The translations under genes were made by a program, and so were the position numbers. A stretch of 64,000 bases of DNA, from NCBI RefSeq assembly GCF_051020985.1, contig NC_135007.1, positions 5,213,501 to 5,277,500 on the forward strand, written 5' to 3'. This DNA comes from Nomia melanderi (lineage: Eukaryota; Arthropoda; Insecta; Hymenoptera; Halictidae). Position 1 is the first letter of the stretch, and the number at the start of each line of letters is the position of its first letter. The notes below the pieces were generated by a model that worked only from the letters and a program-made list of their open reading frames with translations, was not told where the DNA came from and searched no databases. This document shows, piece by piece, positions 12,601-24,679 of the stretch.

Positions 12601-15000
12601 TTTCTTCATTTTGAAATTATTAAAAAGAAAATTGAATTATAAATCAATTAAAGTTTCGATAGTTTATTATCTCGAATTAATATACAATGTTCTTCAGTTT
12701 GCTTCCGATATCACCCACATGTTTGGCAATGATATTTTCAAAAATTCCTTTCTCGAGGGAAAAGTGTGAAGGGTTTAAAACAATTTTCCTTTCAGAAAAT
12801 CACCAACCATCGTCGATGAAGAACTTTTCCAAACTCTGGTCGGGGCCAATCCTTCTCAAACTTTATCATCCTCCTCCGAGAAACTTAAGATGTACTTCAA
12901 ACATCTCGAGTACATTCGCAAGGACTGTTTGTCGAATTCGGCCCTTTCGTTCCGAACGGCGCTTATGCATTCTGACAAAGAGTGAACACTTAGATATGTG
13001 CATAAAAGGAGTTATGGTTACATAAAACTGTATAATCGCATTTAGATTTGCAAGGGTGTTAAATACTCAACTTTATATTCAAAGTTTGAAACATTAAGTC
13101 GTAACACGAATAAAAGGCTTTGTAAGTATCATAAGAATTTAGTTATAAGCAACTTCAAATACGTTTGTGAAACGTATCGTGAACAGAATAATAAAGAAAA
13201 TTTTAAATATATCCGAATTTACTTATATCACAATGAAATACGAAATAAGATGATTTGATTTAGTTCGACCAGTCCTCCAAAAATAAATTAACTTTTAATT
13301 TAGACATTGTGTATAAGATATCATTTGAATCCTTATTAATCCCAAATACTTCAAACTATTAATTACAATATCATAAAATAATTGTCCACAATACATAAAA
13401 TGAAAGTTCATAAAATGACAGCGAAAATGCTGAAACTGAAATTTTCTGAAAAAATCCCACGTTTCATGTTATACGACCCAATAATATAGATATTCAGCCC
13501 AAATTAAGTAAAATTCGATTGTCCGAGCTAGACAAACGCAATAATACACCCAAAGGCTAGTAACTTGGTCAGTAAAATCTGTCCTATTCTACTCTAAAAT
13601 CTAAGATTACGTCAGAGAATATTCTTCTGCTTCCGCCTCGCGCAGAAAGCAACAATCAACTTGCATCTTTCCTCAGACTGCGACCTTTTGCAGTCCAATT
13701 ACAGTGGGACCAGCATTAGACATCTTTCTACTCTAAAAGCAAGGGAAAATGGAACTCGCCCTCGTTTATAAGAGAAATTTGTAATTTCCACGTACATGGT
13801 CGAAGGAAAATGGCCTCGATTCGGCGACCCATCGCCGAATGAGAGAAAATTCGAGGAACGCGGCGCAGAGCAGTGTCTGCCTCAAATAGGAAATTAAAGT
13901 GTTCGTCTTTGGTAATAAGAACGGTGATTTAACCGGCGATCCTTTTGCGATTAGATACAAGCCTGTCGGCGAGTGTTAATAAATACGTCGCGGTCACATG
14001 AAATGGCGTGCATCTTCCAGCGCGAAACGAGCCGTGTAGGGTCAGACGCGAACGAAGCCGGTGAAGCCCCGCGTTGTCACGATTAGTTAAGTCGACGTCC
14101 ACCTATATAAAGCGATACACAGGGTGTATCTTTTGAAATCGTAACTAAAAGTATTAGGCCGTCGCGTAAGTTTGTACTTATACTTCTCGCGTTACGTTTT
14201 GTGATCGCAGAGTGAAACGAGGACATGTGTGATTAAACCTTTATGATACAATTGAGTTAGTTAGCAGAAGGTATTTGAGAGCGACAGATCGTAAAGTTAT
14301 AAGAATCTCACATTTAATGAAATATTATTTTGTATGTTAGAAAAATAAATGTCCCACAGTTATAAGGCGAGTTAATGTTGTTTGGATGCAGCATATCGTT
14401 TGAATTGAAATCGTATGGAAAGTATCATTTGAATTTGAAAAAGTGTAGGGTGATGCGATGAACGGAAGTGGTAAATGAATTTTATTAGGTTGATTTGAAA
14501 TGACAGTTTATTTTGAAGATTTAAAGGTGATTAAATTTAGTAATATGCTATTATGATAATAGTTGGAGTATTTGTTCAATTTCTTTTATACGACGCTGAA
14601 ATTTAATCTTTTAATATTGTTTGTGGAAGTTTGCAGATTTGTTTTGAAATTTGTAGCTGTTATTTGTGAGTACTATTAGATCATGAATTTAAATAATTAC
14701 AAATGTTATACAAAATATTCAGAAAGTTTGGGACAATAGTTCAGATAGTGAACGAATGATATGTTCTTGTACTGGGAAATTTTGTTTTGATAACAAAGAG
14801 TGTGCATTAAAATTTGGGACAGATTATATAATTATTCATGGTCACTTTATGATGAGGAATAAAGAAACAAAAAGCTGTATTAATTAAACGATAAACAGTA
14901 CTACAAACCCTGAAAATGTGTTTTTTTTTATTTGTCTGCGCAAATGTAATGATTTCCTGAAAAGTATTGCACTAGAAGATCTTCATGGAATTTAAACCGT
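12601..15000. other. Non-coding interval
   Basis: Mostly AT-rich unique sequence. A moderately GC-rich patch lies at 13620-14140. Near 14115-14131 there is a short perfect palindrome, GATACAC AGG GTGTATC. No coding or RNA feature is recognisable before the mariner remnant. Confidence 0.4.
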
Positions 15001-15362
15001 GAAAATGAAGAAGCTATCGTTACATTTGTGAAAGATCATGGTTCCAATATGGTAGCAATGGCTGTACATTACACGTTACTAAATGCTAGGGAATCAATCA
15101 CGTTGGACAAATACTGTCAGGAGGTAGATAAATTGCACGAGCAACTGAAAGAAAAACCATTGGAATTGTTCAATCGAATGGGACCCATTCTACAGTAGAT
15201 TAATGCTCACTGGCACAATTCTCAAATGTCTGTACGGAAAATAAACCAACTAAAATATTTTAAAGTTTTTCTATGTTCTCCGTATTTAGCCGAATTGTCT
15301 CCACCACGCTATCATTCTTTTAAACATATGGGCCATTTCTTTAAAGCAAAACTGCTTCGCTA
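15001..15362 (+). pseudogene. mariner transposase remnant
   Basis: Translating from about 15091 gives a frame with the mariner landmarks YCQEVDKLHEQL, NRMGPIL and then LAELSPPRYHSFKHMGHFF, matching the C-terminal half of mariner-family (DD34D) transposases. A stop codon (TAG, 15196-15198) falls just where the HDNARPH motif is expected, and what follows reads INAHWH. The last catalytic aspartate (SPTDYHFF in the family) is replaced by arginine. The N-terminal part is missing or unreadable, and the copy stops shortly after the third motif. It is certainly inactive. Confidence 0.85.
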
Positions 15363-16465
15363 AATATACATTACTACAACAATTACTTATTACAATTCCA
15401 AACCTTCACACGAATTCAAAGACTAACGAAAGTAATAATTATAAACAGACTCACTATTATCATAAACATTCTTCTAAAATAAAAAGAAACACCAAATCTG
15501 CTTTCACATTTGTTAGCACACATTTTGTAGAGATTTAGAAGTTAATTTTCTCAGGAGAATTCACTAATTTTTTAGAGCAATCTCAATGAAAAACTTTTCA
15601 ACGTCTCTTAAAAAAGTTTATTTCAAAATTTTTTTGATTGTATAAGTAATTGACGAGCACCGGTTAGACAATCAATCCATTGAAAGACTTATTTTACTAA
15701 ACTTCATTCGATAGTATTTACTGCGGAACACATAAAAATCCACTCCATTTATAATCCATCTATTATCACGAAAATATGAACGACACAAAAGAATAACTCG
15801 ACGGGCAATCGCGAGCCCCGCTGTTCTCGCGCTTTTCAAGCAGTTTATGGTTCGCGAAACCCCCATCGTATAAAAAATACATAAACTGAAACACTCGATA
15901 TAGAGGTTTTCAAGTATCGAGGAAGCGATTCAGGTTCCCGTAAAGTGTACGGGTGCCCGTCCAAGCTGTGTTACTGATGACGCGAGCACCCTCTCGAATC
16001 GAGTTCCCCGAGTTACGGTCCGTCGGCGATTTAAGGGTAGAGTGAACGAGACGGACCGCTCCTTGACGTAAACGACGCAGAACAGAGAAAGACGCGTATC
16101 TGGAACGAGCGGACGTTTCATCGTAGTTTTCGCGACGCCGTATTTTTTTTCTTGGAATCGCGGGCGCCGCGATTCTCGGGGTCGTTCGACCCTTTACGAT
16201 TGCCAATCGAAGCCTTCTAAATCGACGATCCTACGCGGGGCGTATTGGATTTTATAGAGTGGCTAGTGGAACGGCCGCTGCGGTCGACGCGTGTTTCGCC
16301 CTTCCGTGCACGACATAACGGAACATTAACCCTTTTCATATTTGGATTACTAAGTTGCAAACAAATTATTTAAATACTGTTAATGTTCGTCCTGGATTCC
16401 TAATTGGAATCCGTCGAACCTTGTTGAAAATTGCACTATGTGTGCTGACTAAGGTTTGCTAAAGC
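15363..16465. other. Non-coding; CpG-rich island
   Basis: The first 400 bases are AT-rich. The stretch 15780-16320 is GC- and CpG-rich with short frames on both strands, none recognisable. I see no promoter core or exon I could defend. Confidence 0.4.
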
Positions 16466-16495
16466 TTCGAAGGACCACCCTCCGTTATTGGAGGG
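16466..16495. repeat. tRNA-Tyr-like tail plus hairpin
   Basis: TTCGAAGGACCACCC occurs here and again at 17034-17048 inside LTR B1. Here it runs into a perfect hairpin, CCCTCC (gttatt) GGAGGG. TCGAAGGACCA equals the 3' end of tRNA-Tyr with CCA. This may be the start of another decayed LTR, since TGTGCTGACT lies at 16441, but I found no matching end or target duplication. Confidence 0.5.
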
Positions 16496-17021
16496 AATAC
16501 GCGATGATGTAAAATTAACTAAAAATTATTACCGCCGTCCAAACGCTCCTAATTATTATTAACCCTTTGACCTACAATACAATGTCAAACTTGCGAGGAA
16601 AACTTCAAACTGAATTTGAGATATCTAAGTATTATTTACTTTTTTAAAGATACATTAAACATTACTTTTCTATTATCAATCGTTAATCTTTGGAGAAAAC
16701 GTAGATATAGAATAAGCATAAAAATTTCTTCGTTTCTTAATATTAGATTTATGGACGTTTATTCTACAGTTCATTCTATTGTTTCTAGAAAACTACGCGT
16801 TTGTCTGTATAAATCACGAAAATTGTAGCTTCAAAACTAGAGTGTTGCAATGTGTATTCGCATAATTTCACGAATGAAAATCGGTTTAAACTGTTACTAA
16901 ATAATGTTTAAAAAATTCTATATCCGTCAAATTGACGGGTTCCGTAAATCTAGTGTGTTAGGTACTCGTTACACCGTAATGGTGTTCGAGCTTTGTAGGC
17001 GTTTGCACGTGGTATGCTATA
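16496..17021. other. Non-coding, AT-rich
   Basis: TTAACCCTTTGACCTAC at about 16559 looks like one end of a TTAA MITE, but no partner end was found. Nothing else is recognisable before LTR B1. Confidence 0.35.
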
Positions 17022-17026
17022 AAACT

Positions 17027-17703
17027 TGTAGGGTTCGAAGGACCACCCGATCTGATCGGGAACAAAACTTAGAAATGAGTAGGAGGTGAAGTGGACTTTG
17101 ACTGTAGTGCTATGTGCTTGATCGAAATTGCTACTTCATACTTTGTAATCCGTACCTCCTACTCCGTACTGTATGCTATGTACTATGTGAGTTGATGCTT
17201 GTCTAACTATGTGTTTCCAACCGTGTTTCTAAACTGCCTGGCCTCCCAGAATAGTTTTCGACGACACCTCCGCAATGTCATTTTCGCGGGGGTGAAGACA
17301 TTCTGGTTAGCCCTTTTAGATCTAGATGGTTGTGGAAGGGAGACACAGTCCCCTCCCTCCTTGGGTCTTCCTAGTTGCTAATGTTAATAACTAATTCGTC
17401 CCGTTTGCAATTGTCGACCGTGGCAGGTAAAAGCAAGAAACGCTTTGTCCTTAATAACACATGCTAACAGACGGGCTAGAGAGTTAAAAATACTGGCGAC
17501 TGGACGCCAGATGTGAACAATTGACAAGGAAAATCTACAGCAAGAATCGCGGGCCTTATGGGTTCAGGGATTTATGGCTGCCACGGTCCCTTCTCGTAAT
17601 ACCGTAAGGACGATTGCAAGTTGCGAACGGGACGAAGGCTCTTATTGTTACGAAAAACTACCAAATGTACGATAAGTCTTAGAAAAGATAAAAAGTGTAT
17701 ACA
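17027..17703 (+). mobile_element. Solo LTR B1, 677 bp
   Basis: It starts TGTAGGG and ends GTATACA, and is flanked by a perfect 5 bp target duplication, AAACT (17022-17026 and 17704-17708). Near its start TTCGAAGGACCACCC leads into the hairpin CCCGAT ctg ATCGGG, then GGAACAAAAC, which also follows the start hairpin in A LTRs. A block with CGACCGTGGCAGGTAAAA and CCTTAATAA (about 17408-17463) is shared with LTR B2 and may hold the polyadenylation signal, which would put transcription on the plus strand. No internal coding region is present. Confidence 0.8.
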
Positions 17704-17708
17704 AAACT

Positions 17709-20055
17709 AAAACTACGATGGTTTAAGGGCTCGAACGAAACGGTAAGGCTATAAGTGGCCTTAACATAGTGTTAATAAATTATTCATGATAAAGTAGTTG
17801 TATTGATCATAGTTAAGAAATAAATCATACGGCAAATGGTTAACAATTACTCAAACAGCAAAAGATCAGTACACAGTTTTTTTCCCTCTATTATTTAAGT
17901 ACCTGATATATAATTTCACTTCATCCGCTGAAGATTTAGTATATTTTAATAAATCTTCGTCCGTAAAGGGTTCAGTAAAATAAAGGAATAAAGTGTTCGG
18001 AAACGTTTAAAGGGGCCGCGATTGTTTTACAAACGGGTCGATTAGAAATGTGTAAATCGCGTGGACCGAAACAGTGTGCAAATCGAGATCAACATCAAGA
18101 GTCGCAGCACTCGAGGACAGCTCGAAAATAAATGGAAAATATTCTCTGCCATAGGTTTTCCCCTGCAACGCTTAAAATATCATTTCACTCGTTAAAGTCC
18201 GTCATTTCGAGATTCTCAGCAGTGTTCCACGGGTTTCTAGGCCCCGTCAAAACTGTATACAAGAGATTTCAATTAGAAGGAGGAACTTCCTGGCCCTTGA
18301 AAATTTCGAGTGCGACCCGAACGAGCAACAATAGAGGGCTTAGCTTGCGCAAGGTTTCAAACAGAAATTAATATAGCATTACTATAGCACGGATGCTCGG
18401 CGAAACAACACGGTGAATTGAGAAAAATCACTGAACGATCGATTGCGCGGTTTACTGGCTTTTGGACATAATAAACTTTTATTACTTACTTTTTAAGGGC
18501 ATATTCGTTTCCACAGAGAAGCGAATAATGTTTTGTTTGAAGTGCCGTGGTGTATCTCGATATCTTCTTAGTTAGTGATGTGAGTAATAATTCATGAGTA
18601 ATTTTCTATTGTTAAGTTATGTATACTACATGGAATGGGAGTATCATCAATCTTTGAAGTATTCACCATTACTTTTGATGACTGTGTTCCATATTTCAGC
18701 CAGGGATAGAAAGTCATAGAAGGGCATGAACAGATTTAAATTACTAATTTATATAATTAAAATAGATTAAACTTACGAAAAACACAACTGATCAAATGAA
18801 AAGGCTCTAAATACATTCCAGTATCTAATATTATGTATATGCTCCACAATTCTATAATGAAGGGATTGTAAAAGTAATACTAATTATAACAACAGAAACA
18901 AAAATAATAATAATAAAACAAAAATAGTAATAATAACAAAAATAACAAAAAAATTTCTCTTCGATCATTTCCTGAATTAATCCCAAGTAAACTCATTGTA
19001 ACAACGATCAAACCAAATCCATTCGACTCCCAAACGAGAAATCATCGAATGAGAGATTCGAGACCGTGGCCGTATCCACTCAATATTCAGGTCTCTTGAG
19101 CGACATCCGATCCAAGGATCCTTCCACCCGCAATCTTGCGTTACGACGCGCAAGAGTGATGCGCCCGGTGAAATCTTCTTGGATAGGAATACCGAAATGC
19201 ACGATGATCATGTCGAACTCGGACGATCACAAGAATCTTATGCATCCGATTACATTGGGACCGCGTCTCGTGACTAGGGGTCACAGTTTATGAGGTAAAC
19301 GTCACATACACCTGGAATAATTCATGAGCGGAAAACCGCCGGCCCCTGCTTATCTTCGTGTCCGTGCTTCCTCGAGGAATTCCAGTGGAAAGTGCGTGCC
19401 AGTAGTCAGACGACGACACGTCCCTTTGACATTAGAAGCGCCGCGTTAGGTGGCACGTGTCGTGCCCTCTGGGAGATTTGTCAGCGATTCTATAACATCC
19501 TGCCGCCATCATTAATTTCACCTCTTTGGCTAGGTTCGGCTGACGTCTCGGGCGACAGAGACAAACGAGTGTAAGACTAAGTTTCGTTCTTTCGACTAGA
19601 GTTGCAAAGGCACATTGAGGTAAGACATACTGCGTGACAAACAACTGAGAACTGGCTTTACTTTCATCGACACTTTTACGCCTCGATTAACGCGAATGGT
19701 ACATTCGATACCGTGGCAGCACGCATACTGATGAGAAGGGTCTCAATTAGAACTTAATCCGTCCCCAAACCAAAACTCCGTTCGCTTCTCCGGTTCCCGG
19801 TTAACAGAAGCAATTACAACTTGTCCAATATATTCGGCGTAAGTCCCGTTTGCTTATCCGGCACGGTTGCACCGGAGTTGAACGAGTCAATAATTCAATA
19901 CCCGTGCCTTTCATTTAGTTGCCGAAGAAGAGGAACTTCGGTCAGGTGGAGACAGGACATGCTGACTGCTCGAGATTCGTTACAAGCCGAAGCGGTTTTC
20001 GGTGATCGTAGACTGGTCACGTTGAATGGCGTCGACAGTGGATGACTAATTGAAT
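17709..20055. other. Non-coding interval with A-rich simple sequence
   Basis: No gene is recognised. The part 18890-18955 is a low-complexity array of AAAATAATA and AAAAATAAC units. The stretch 19030-20045 is CpG-richer, with open frames of 60-79 codons that lack motifs. Confidence 0.4.
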
Positions 20056-20059
20056 GTGC

Positions 20060-20280
20060 GGTGAGGATAATAATTATAATAACAGGAATAATGATAATAA
20101 CAGTAACGATGAGAATCGTAATGTTAAATAGTTATAATAAAAACGATGAAATTGAGGGGTATTACGTGAGAAATATTTATTCCTGTTGCATTACTATACT
20201 TTTATTATTATTGTTGTTGTTATTAAGTGTAATGCTACGATTGTTGTTGTTGTTGTTATTGTAATTATTACTATAATTAG
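20060..20280. repeat. Trinucleotide-like low complexity (AAT and GTT)
   Basis: The part 20065-20155 is rich in AATAAT-type units, and 20200-20270 contains ATTATT and (GTT) runs. The 67-codon frame across it, with a poly-leucine tail, is an artefact of the repeat. Confidence 0.7.
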
Positions 20281-20344
20281 TATACTATGTTAGGTACCTC
20301 AGTTATTTTTTCCATTATTAGTTTTTATTAGTTTTGAATAAAAA

Positions 20345-21195
20345 CACTGTGGAACAAATTTTAACCTATTTTGCTTTTTACAATAACCACTAGGTGATCC
20401 TTATAGAATTCCTTACCCTAAATATGAATCCGAAAACCAAATTGCTGGCTCACGTCTAGTTTTCGAAAAAACTGGGTTTTTGTAAAAACGGTCAAATTTT
20501 TCAGAAAACCAAGTGTTACATCAAATTATTTAAAACGGAACGATCGTCAAAGCTTTCTCATAACTATTATGAAAATTTATAAAACAATTAAACATTATAT
20601 ATACATATAAGAAGTGACCGGGGTCCAGGTCTATACAACGCGTAGTCACGACCCTGCATAGCTGTGGTCGGCGAACGATGGCCGTGTGGCGCGAAAGTTC
20701 CGTGCACGCGCTGTTCGCGGACATTTTCTTACCCTGTCCTAAAGAAAAGCCGATCTCACACTTCCCGCGGGGGCTTCCTTTTCAGAAATGTCTACAGAAT
20801 CCAACAGCGCATAGCAAATTCGTGCTGGCCAACCCACTTTTCGTAGAAATGTAACAGAAGCGCATACAAAGTACGCGCATCTACCCTTTTTAAAACTTTG
20901 ATCATCATTTATAATCATTTAATGATACGCAAAATTCAAAATTTGTATAGCTACGTATTCGGGCAAGTCTCCTTTATTTTCTGCGACAAATTTTAACTGC
21001 CTATCGTTGTTAGTTTTCACGTAACACTTGGTTTTCTGAAAAATTTGACCGTTTTTACAAAAACCCAGTTTTTTCGAAAACTGGACGTGACCCAGCAATT
21101 TGGTTTTCGGATTCGTATTTAGGGTAAGGAACTCTATAAGAATCAGCTAGTGGTTATTGTAAAAAGCAAAATAGGTTAAAATTTGTTCCACAGTG
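20345..21195. mobile_element. DNA element with 175 bp terminal inverted repeats
   Basis: The left arm (20345-20519) and the right arm (21021-21195) are reverse complements over 175 bp with about six mismatches. Both ends start CACTGTGGAACAAATTTTAA. The unique centre of about 500 bp includes a GC-rich part (20610-20840) but no transposase motif. The terminal CACTGTG fits the CACWRTG end of Transib elements, and CACT also begins CACTA/Chapaev ends. No clear target duplication is visible (left flank ...ataaaa, right flank taatagg), so the superfamily is unresolved. The low arm divergence suggests a young insertion or gene conversion between arms. Confidence 0.85.
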
Positions 21196-22921
21196 TAATA
21201 GGAATTAATAGTAATCAAAATAATAAAAAAATTACGGGAAAGTAAAATTCTGCATAGAATGAACACATTTTAAGTCGCACAAAAAGAGGAAGAAAAACCA
21301 ATCCAATCCTTGTGAAAAATGTGAAAATGTAATCATTAATTTGACGGCATGGCAAGACATCATTTAGAAATATAGAATTTGTATATAGAATTAATGCAGG
21401 CAGTAAATTGGTATGCTCGATCTCTATATCGATGATTTCCTCCCAATTTGAATGCGACGATGAATACGCTGTGATCGACATCTGAATTCACGACGAAACG
21501 ATTAGCCCAATTAACGAGCGAAATGTGCGCCCCTTAGATGATAATGGGCCATGCGAAAGATTCAAATCAATGACTTCCGAGTGAAGTGTTAATTGAATTG
21601 ATGACGCGCATCGATTCAATGCCTAACAAGGGAAAATTAGTACCTCGTAAGTCGTGTACAATTGGGAGGTTGTCGTAATGAAATTGTTTTCCCTGTTCAT
21701 TTTGACAAATATTCTGCGAGAGGACAGATCAAGTATCTGCAGAATATTCGACTCCAGTTAATTTCTATCGTTAAGGAATAAACGATTTTATAACTGATCA
21801 GTTATTGGGTTAATGAACAGTTCTGACGTTTATTAAATGTTTTAGAAGGCGACGTATTAAATAATTTTCGAATTTCGTACATTTATATAGTTTGTAAGTA
21901 TGTAAAATACAACCCAAGATGGTATAGAAAGATTAATGATAAATTACAACAATATTAATTTACTTATGAGATCTGATTGATTTTTTATGGTAAAAAACAA
22001 TTTCTATATAAATTATAAGTAGTAACAAGTTCAACATTCCTTTAAAGCGTAAAAATGTTCAAAAAACAAACATTAAGAAATATGCCAATTTTTATTACTT
22101 TAATTATAAATTGTAAACACAACAAAATGATATAATATTAATCTGGTGCACATGAATTTAGCGACTGCGAACAACATAACTCAAAATGAATTTATCTTTT
22201 CTGCTAAAACCACGAAATAAACAAAATAATACGAAACAGTCTAGATTAAGCATTAAAAAATACATAATAAAGTAAACCATATTTTCACTAAGTTCCATTT
22301 GTACCAAGTTGAACAAGAAACCAGTACAGTTGCGAATGATTCATTCCGCAGAAAACTTAAAATAAAAATTGCACGAATGATCGAGTGACAAACGAGTTCG
22401 CGAGTACAATACAAAAATGCATGGCTCGCGTCGAGACAGACCGAAAGAGAAAACTGATTTATGGATGACGTAACGGAGGAGAACGGGACGAAATCAGTTT
22501 CGCGGTCGGTTCGAGACGGCGCATAATCGAAAGGTTTCTCGGCGAGGTACGTGACCTATCCGAACTTGTCCCCTTTGCAGCGTGTTCGCATTCTAGTCAA
22601 CCAGCATTTCGATTTAACGATAAAACCCACGCGGTGTTTCCGGAGCCGCAAATTTACAAGAACCCTCGATACGTCTATCGCGTCCGTCCGTACGCTTCGA
22701 GAATTGCGGGTGACAGTTACCGGATTACGATTACACCTACGTTATTGCCACTCAAACGAACTACGCGCCATTCTCGGTTAATCGTTCCTAGATGAAACCG
22801 AGTGAATTTACCGAACGCGTTTCGCTTAACCGAGACGGTACCATAATTGCTGTCACTGAACATTTGCTTCAGTTTACGTCACCCTCGTTCGGCGAACTTA
22901 TACAGTTCGGAAATTAAAGAT
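21196..22921. other. Non-coding; CpG-richer end
   Basis: Largely AT-rich unique DNA. The part 22390-22790 is GC-richer with a 76-codon frame that has no motif. Nothing else is recognised. Confidence 0.4.
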
Positions 22922-23150
22922 TTAACACTAGAACTACCAAGCATTTAATATGACTGATTGTGATCCTTGTAAAAATTGTAGATAGATTATTTTCAGTTTC
23001 CTCAGAGATTCATTATAGTATTTAAGTGGAACTTTTTATTTCCAAAAGTATTACGAATATTCAATACTTTTGGGATATAAATAAATGCGGAACAAGAAAA
23101 CATTTTGATTGGTACGACTCAATGTATTACTCAAAATAATTGAAGATATA
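22922..23150 (+). mobile_element. MITE left part (AACTACC family), next to LTR B2
   Basis: TTAACACTAGAACTACCAAGC opens a sequence matching the element at 6979-7189 through most of its length. The expected right terminus is not visible before LTR B2 begins at 23151 or after it, so the MITE is probably truncated. The target duplication of B2 overlaps its edge. Confidence 0.65.
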
Positions 23151-23841
23151 TGTCGAGCGTCGCAGTTAGTTGCGGCGAATGCTCTGGCTCAGTTTCAGAT
23201 TAGTGATGCTGAGCGTGAATGAAATAATGAGATTTTCGTTGAGTTGTAAATGGATCGATGTTGATTGTAGAATTCTTCGTTAGAGATTCCGGTGATTCGT
23301 GTTGTTGGTGGAACTCTTCGGTAGATATTCCGTCGATATGTGTTGTTGTGGAACTCTTAATGAGAAATTCCGTGGAACTCTTGTTAGAAATTCGGCGTTT
23401 TGTGCTAAGGTCTACCCTTAAATAGATTGCTGTAAGGGTAGCGTCGGGGGATGAGACACGTAGATTGGTGGTCTCTTAGAGTTCTAAGTTTTGGACAGGG
23501 AGGAGGCCGTTTTTTCTGATTGGTGACAGTCACCGGAAAGTTGACCGCCTCCAAGTCCATCGGTCACCTGCAGGTATTGAGAGTACCTTCGCGTGACGTC
23601 ATGGAGATTCCGCGTGCCTCGACCGTAGCAGGTAAAAAACTGTATGAAACGCCTTAACCTTAATAAAACATGCAAAGAGTAAATATCTAAAATGTAAAAA
23701 TGCTAATCCTCGAACAACTGAGGGTGGTTGTTGAAGGTAATGGTCGATGGCTTCATAAAGTTATTTGAGCTACGATCCCTTGAAAGATTTAGAGGAACGT
23801 TGACGTAACGGTGTTTCAGTTTGTGACACCGAGCGTCAACA
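23151..23841 (+). mobile_element. Solo LTR B2, 691 bp
   Basis: It starts TGTCGAGCGTC and ends GAGCGTCAACA, with a perfect 5 bp target duplication, ATATA, at 23146-23150 and 23842-23846. Three degenerate GTGGAACTCTT-type repeats lie at about 23308-23385. An inverted repeat, CTACCCTTA with TAAGGGTAG (23412-23420 and 23433-23441), flanks an AT-rich core. The block at about 23622-23672 (CGACCGTAGCAGGTAAAA, then CCTTAATAAAACATGC) matches LTR B1 and contains AATAAA. There is no internal coding region. Confidence 0.8.
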
Positions 23842-23903
23842 ATATAGATATTTGGCAATTTAAATGAGATCAGGCTATCTTACTCGGAATTATCCTATTA
23901 TAT

Positions 23904-24679
23904 TTAACACTTTAACTACCAAGTTACTCGAGTTTAGGGGACACAATATTTTACATAAACTTAAACATTAATTTTCCTGGCAACGTATCGAACAATCCGA
24001 ATTTTATTGAATGTATGAAATATAAGAAATATAGTAGAGTAATCTGTAAGAATCTTGACGTTTCCATTTCTGCTTTATTAAGAAAACTGTGTCGACTGTA
24101 TAGGAGTTTTAATAAGTGTTTACCTAGCAATGAAAGCATTAATTGGACCATATAAATACCGATTGAACAGATTTGATTACAAAAATCTATTACAATTTGT
24201 CGAATGAGTTTTACGAGATTGGAACAAAATATTACTTTACACATCGAGCACTCTTGGTTATTTTCAACTTGAATTTATGCGTAAAATTTAGCAACCTGTG
24301 TTAAACATAATTAAGTCATGAATTATTCATCAATTGTACCTCGGAGTATTCAATGGTATATGCAGGGATCCTCATCTACCCAAAATTGCTTCCATAAAAA
24401 TGCGACGAAGTTAAGGTCCTGTGTTAAATAAGAATATAAAATTCATCTATGTGATTATTTTTTTAGTTTCCTTGATCTTACTTACCAAAACTGAATTCGA
24501 TTAATATACCACTATAAAACTTAAATATTCAGTTTGAAAATATTTGAGTTATATAAGTAATTATATGAATTAATGTCGCGATAGTCAACGATATCACATA
24601 ATCTTCAGTTTCTTCAGACATCCACTATAATTTTCAAGTAAAACTAGTGAAACAAAAAAACTGGTAGTTCTAATGTTAA
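23904..24679. repeat. Pair of MITE ends (AACTACC family) with unrelated filling
   Basis: The left end TTAACACTTTAACTACCAAG (23904) and right end CTGGTAGTTCTAATGTTAA (ending 24679) are inverted TTAA termini. At 776 bp it is far longer than relatives here. The first 200 bp resemble 56122-56300, and the last 100 bp resemble the interior of 6979-7189. It may be two damaged neighbouring elements or one element with insertions. Confidence 0.5.

Noticed and set aside
14700..14900. A possible N-terminal half of the mariner copy
   Set aside because: I could not read mariner motifs there in any frame.
20061..20264. A 67-codon frame ending in poly-leucine
   Set aside because: It translates a trinucleotide-like repeat.
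23151..23841. A minus-strand orientation for LTR B2
   Set aside because: AATAAA in the block shared with B1 lies on the plus strand and leaves a reasonable U5; a minus reading gives no better promoter or polyadenylation signal. Not fully excluded.
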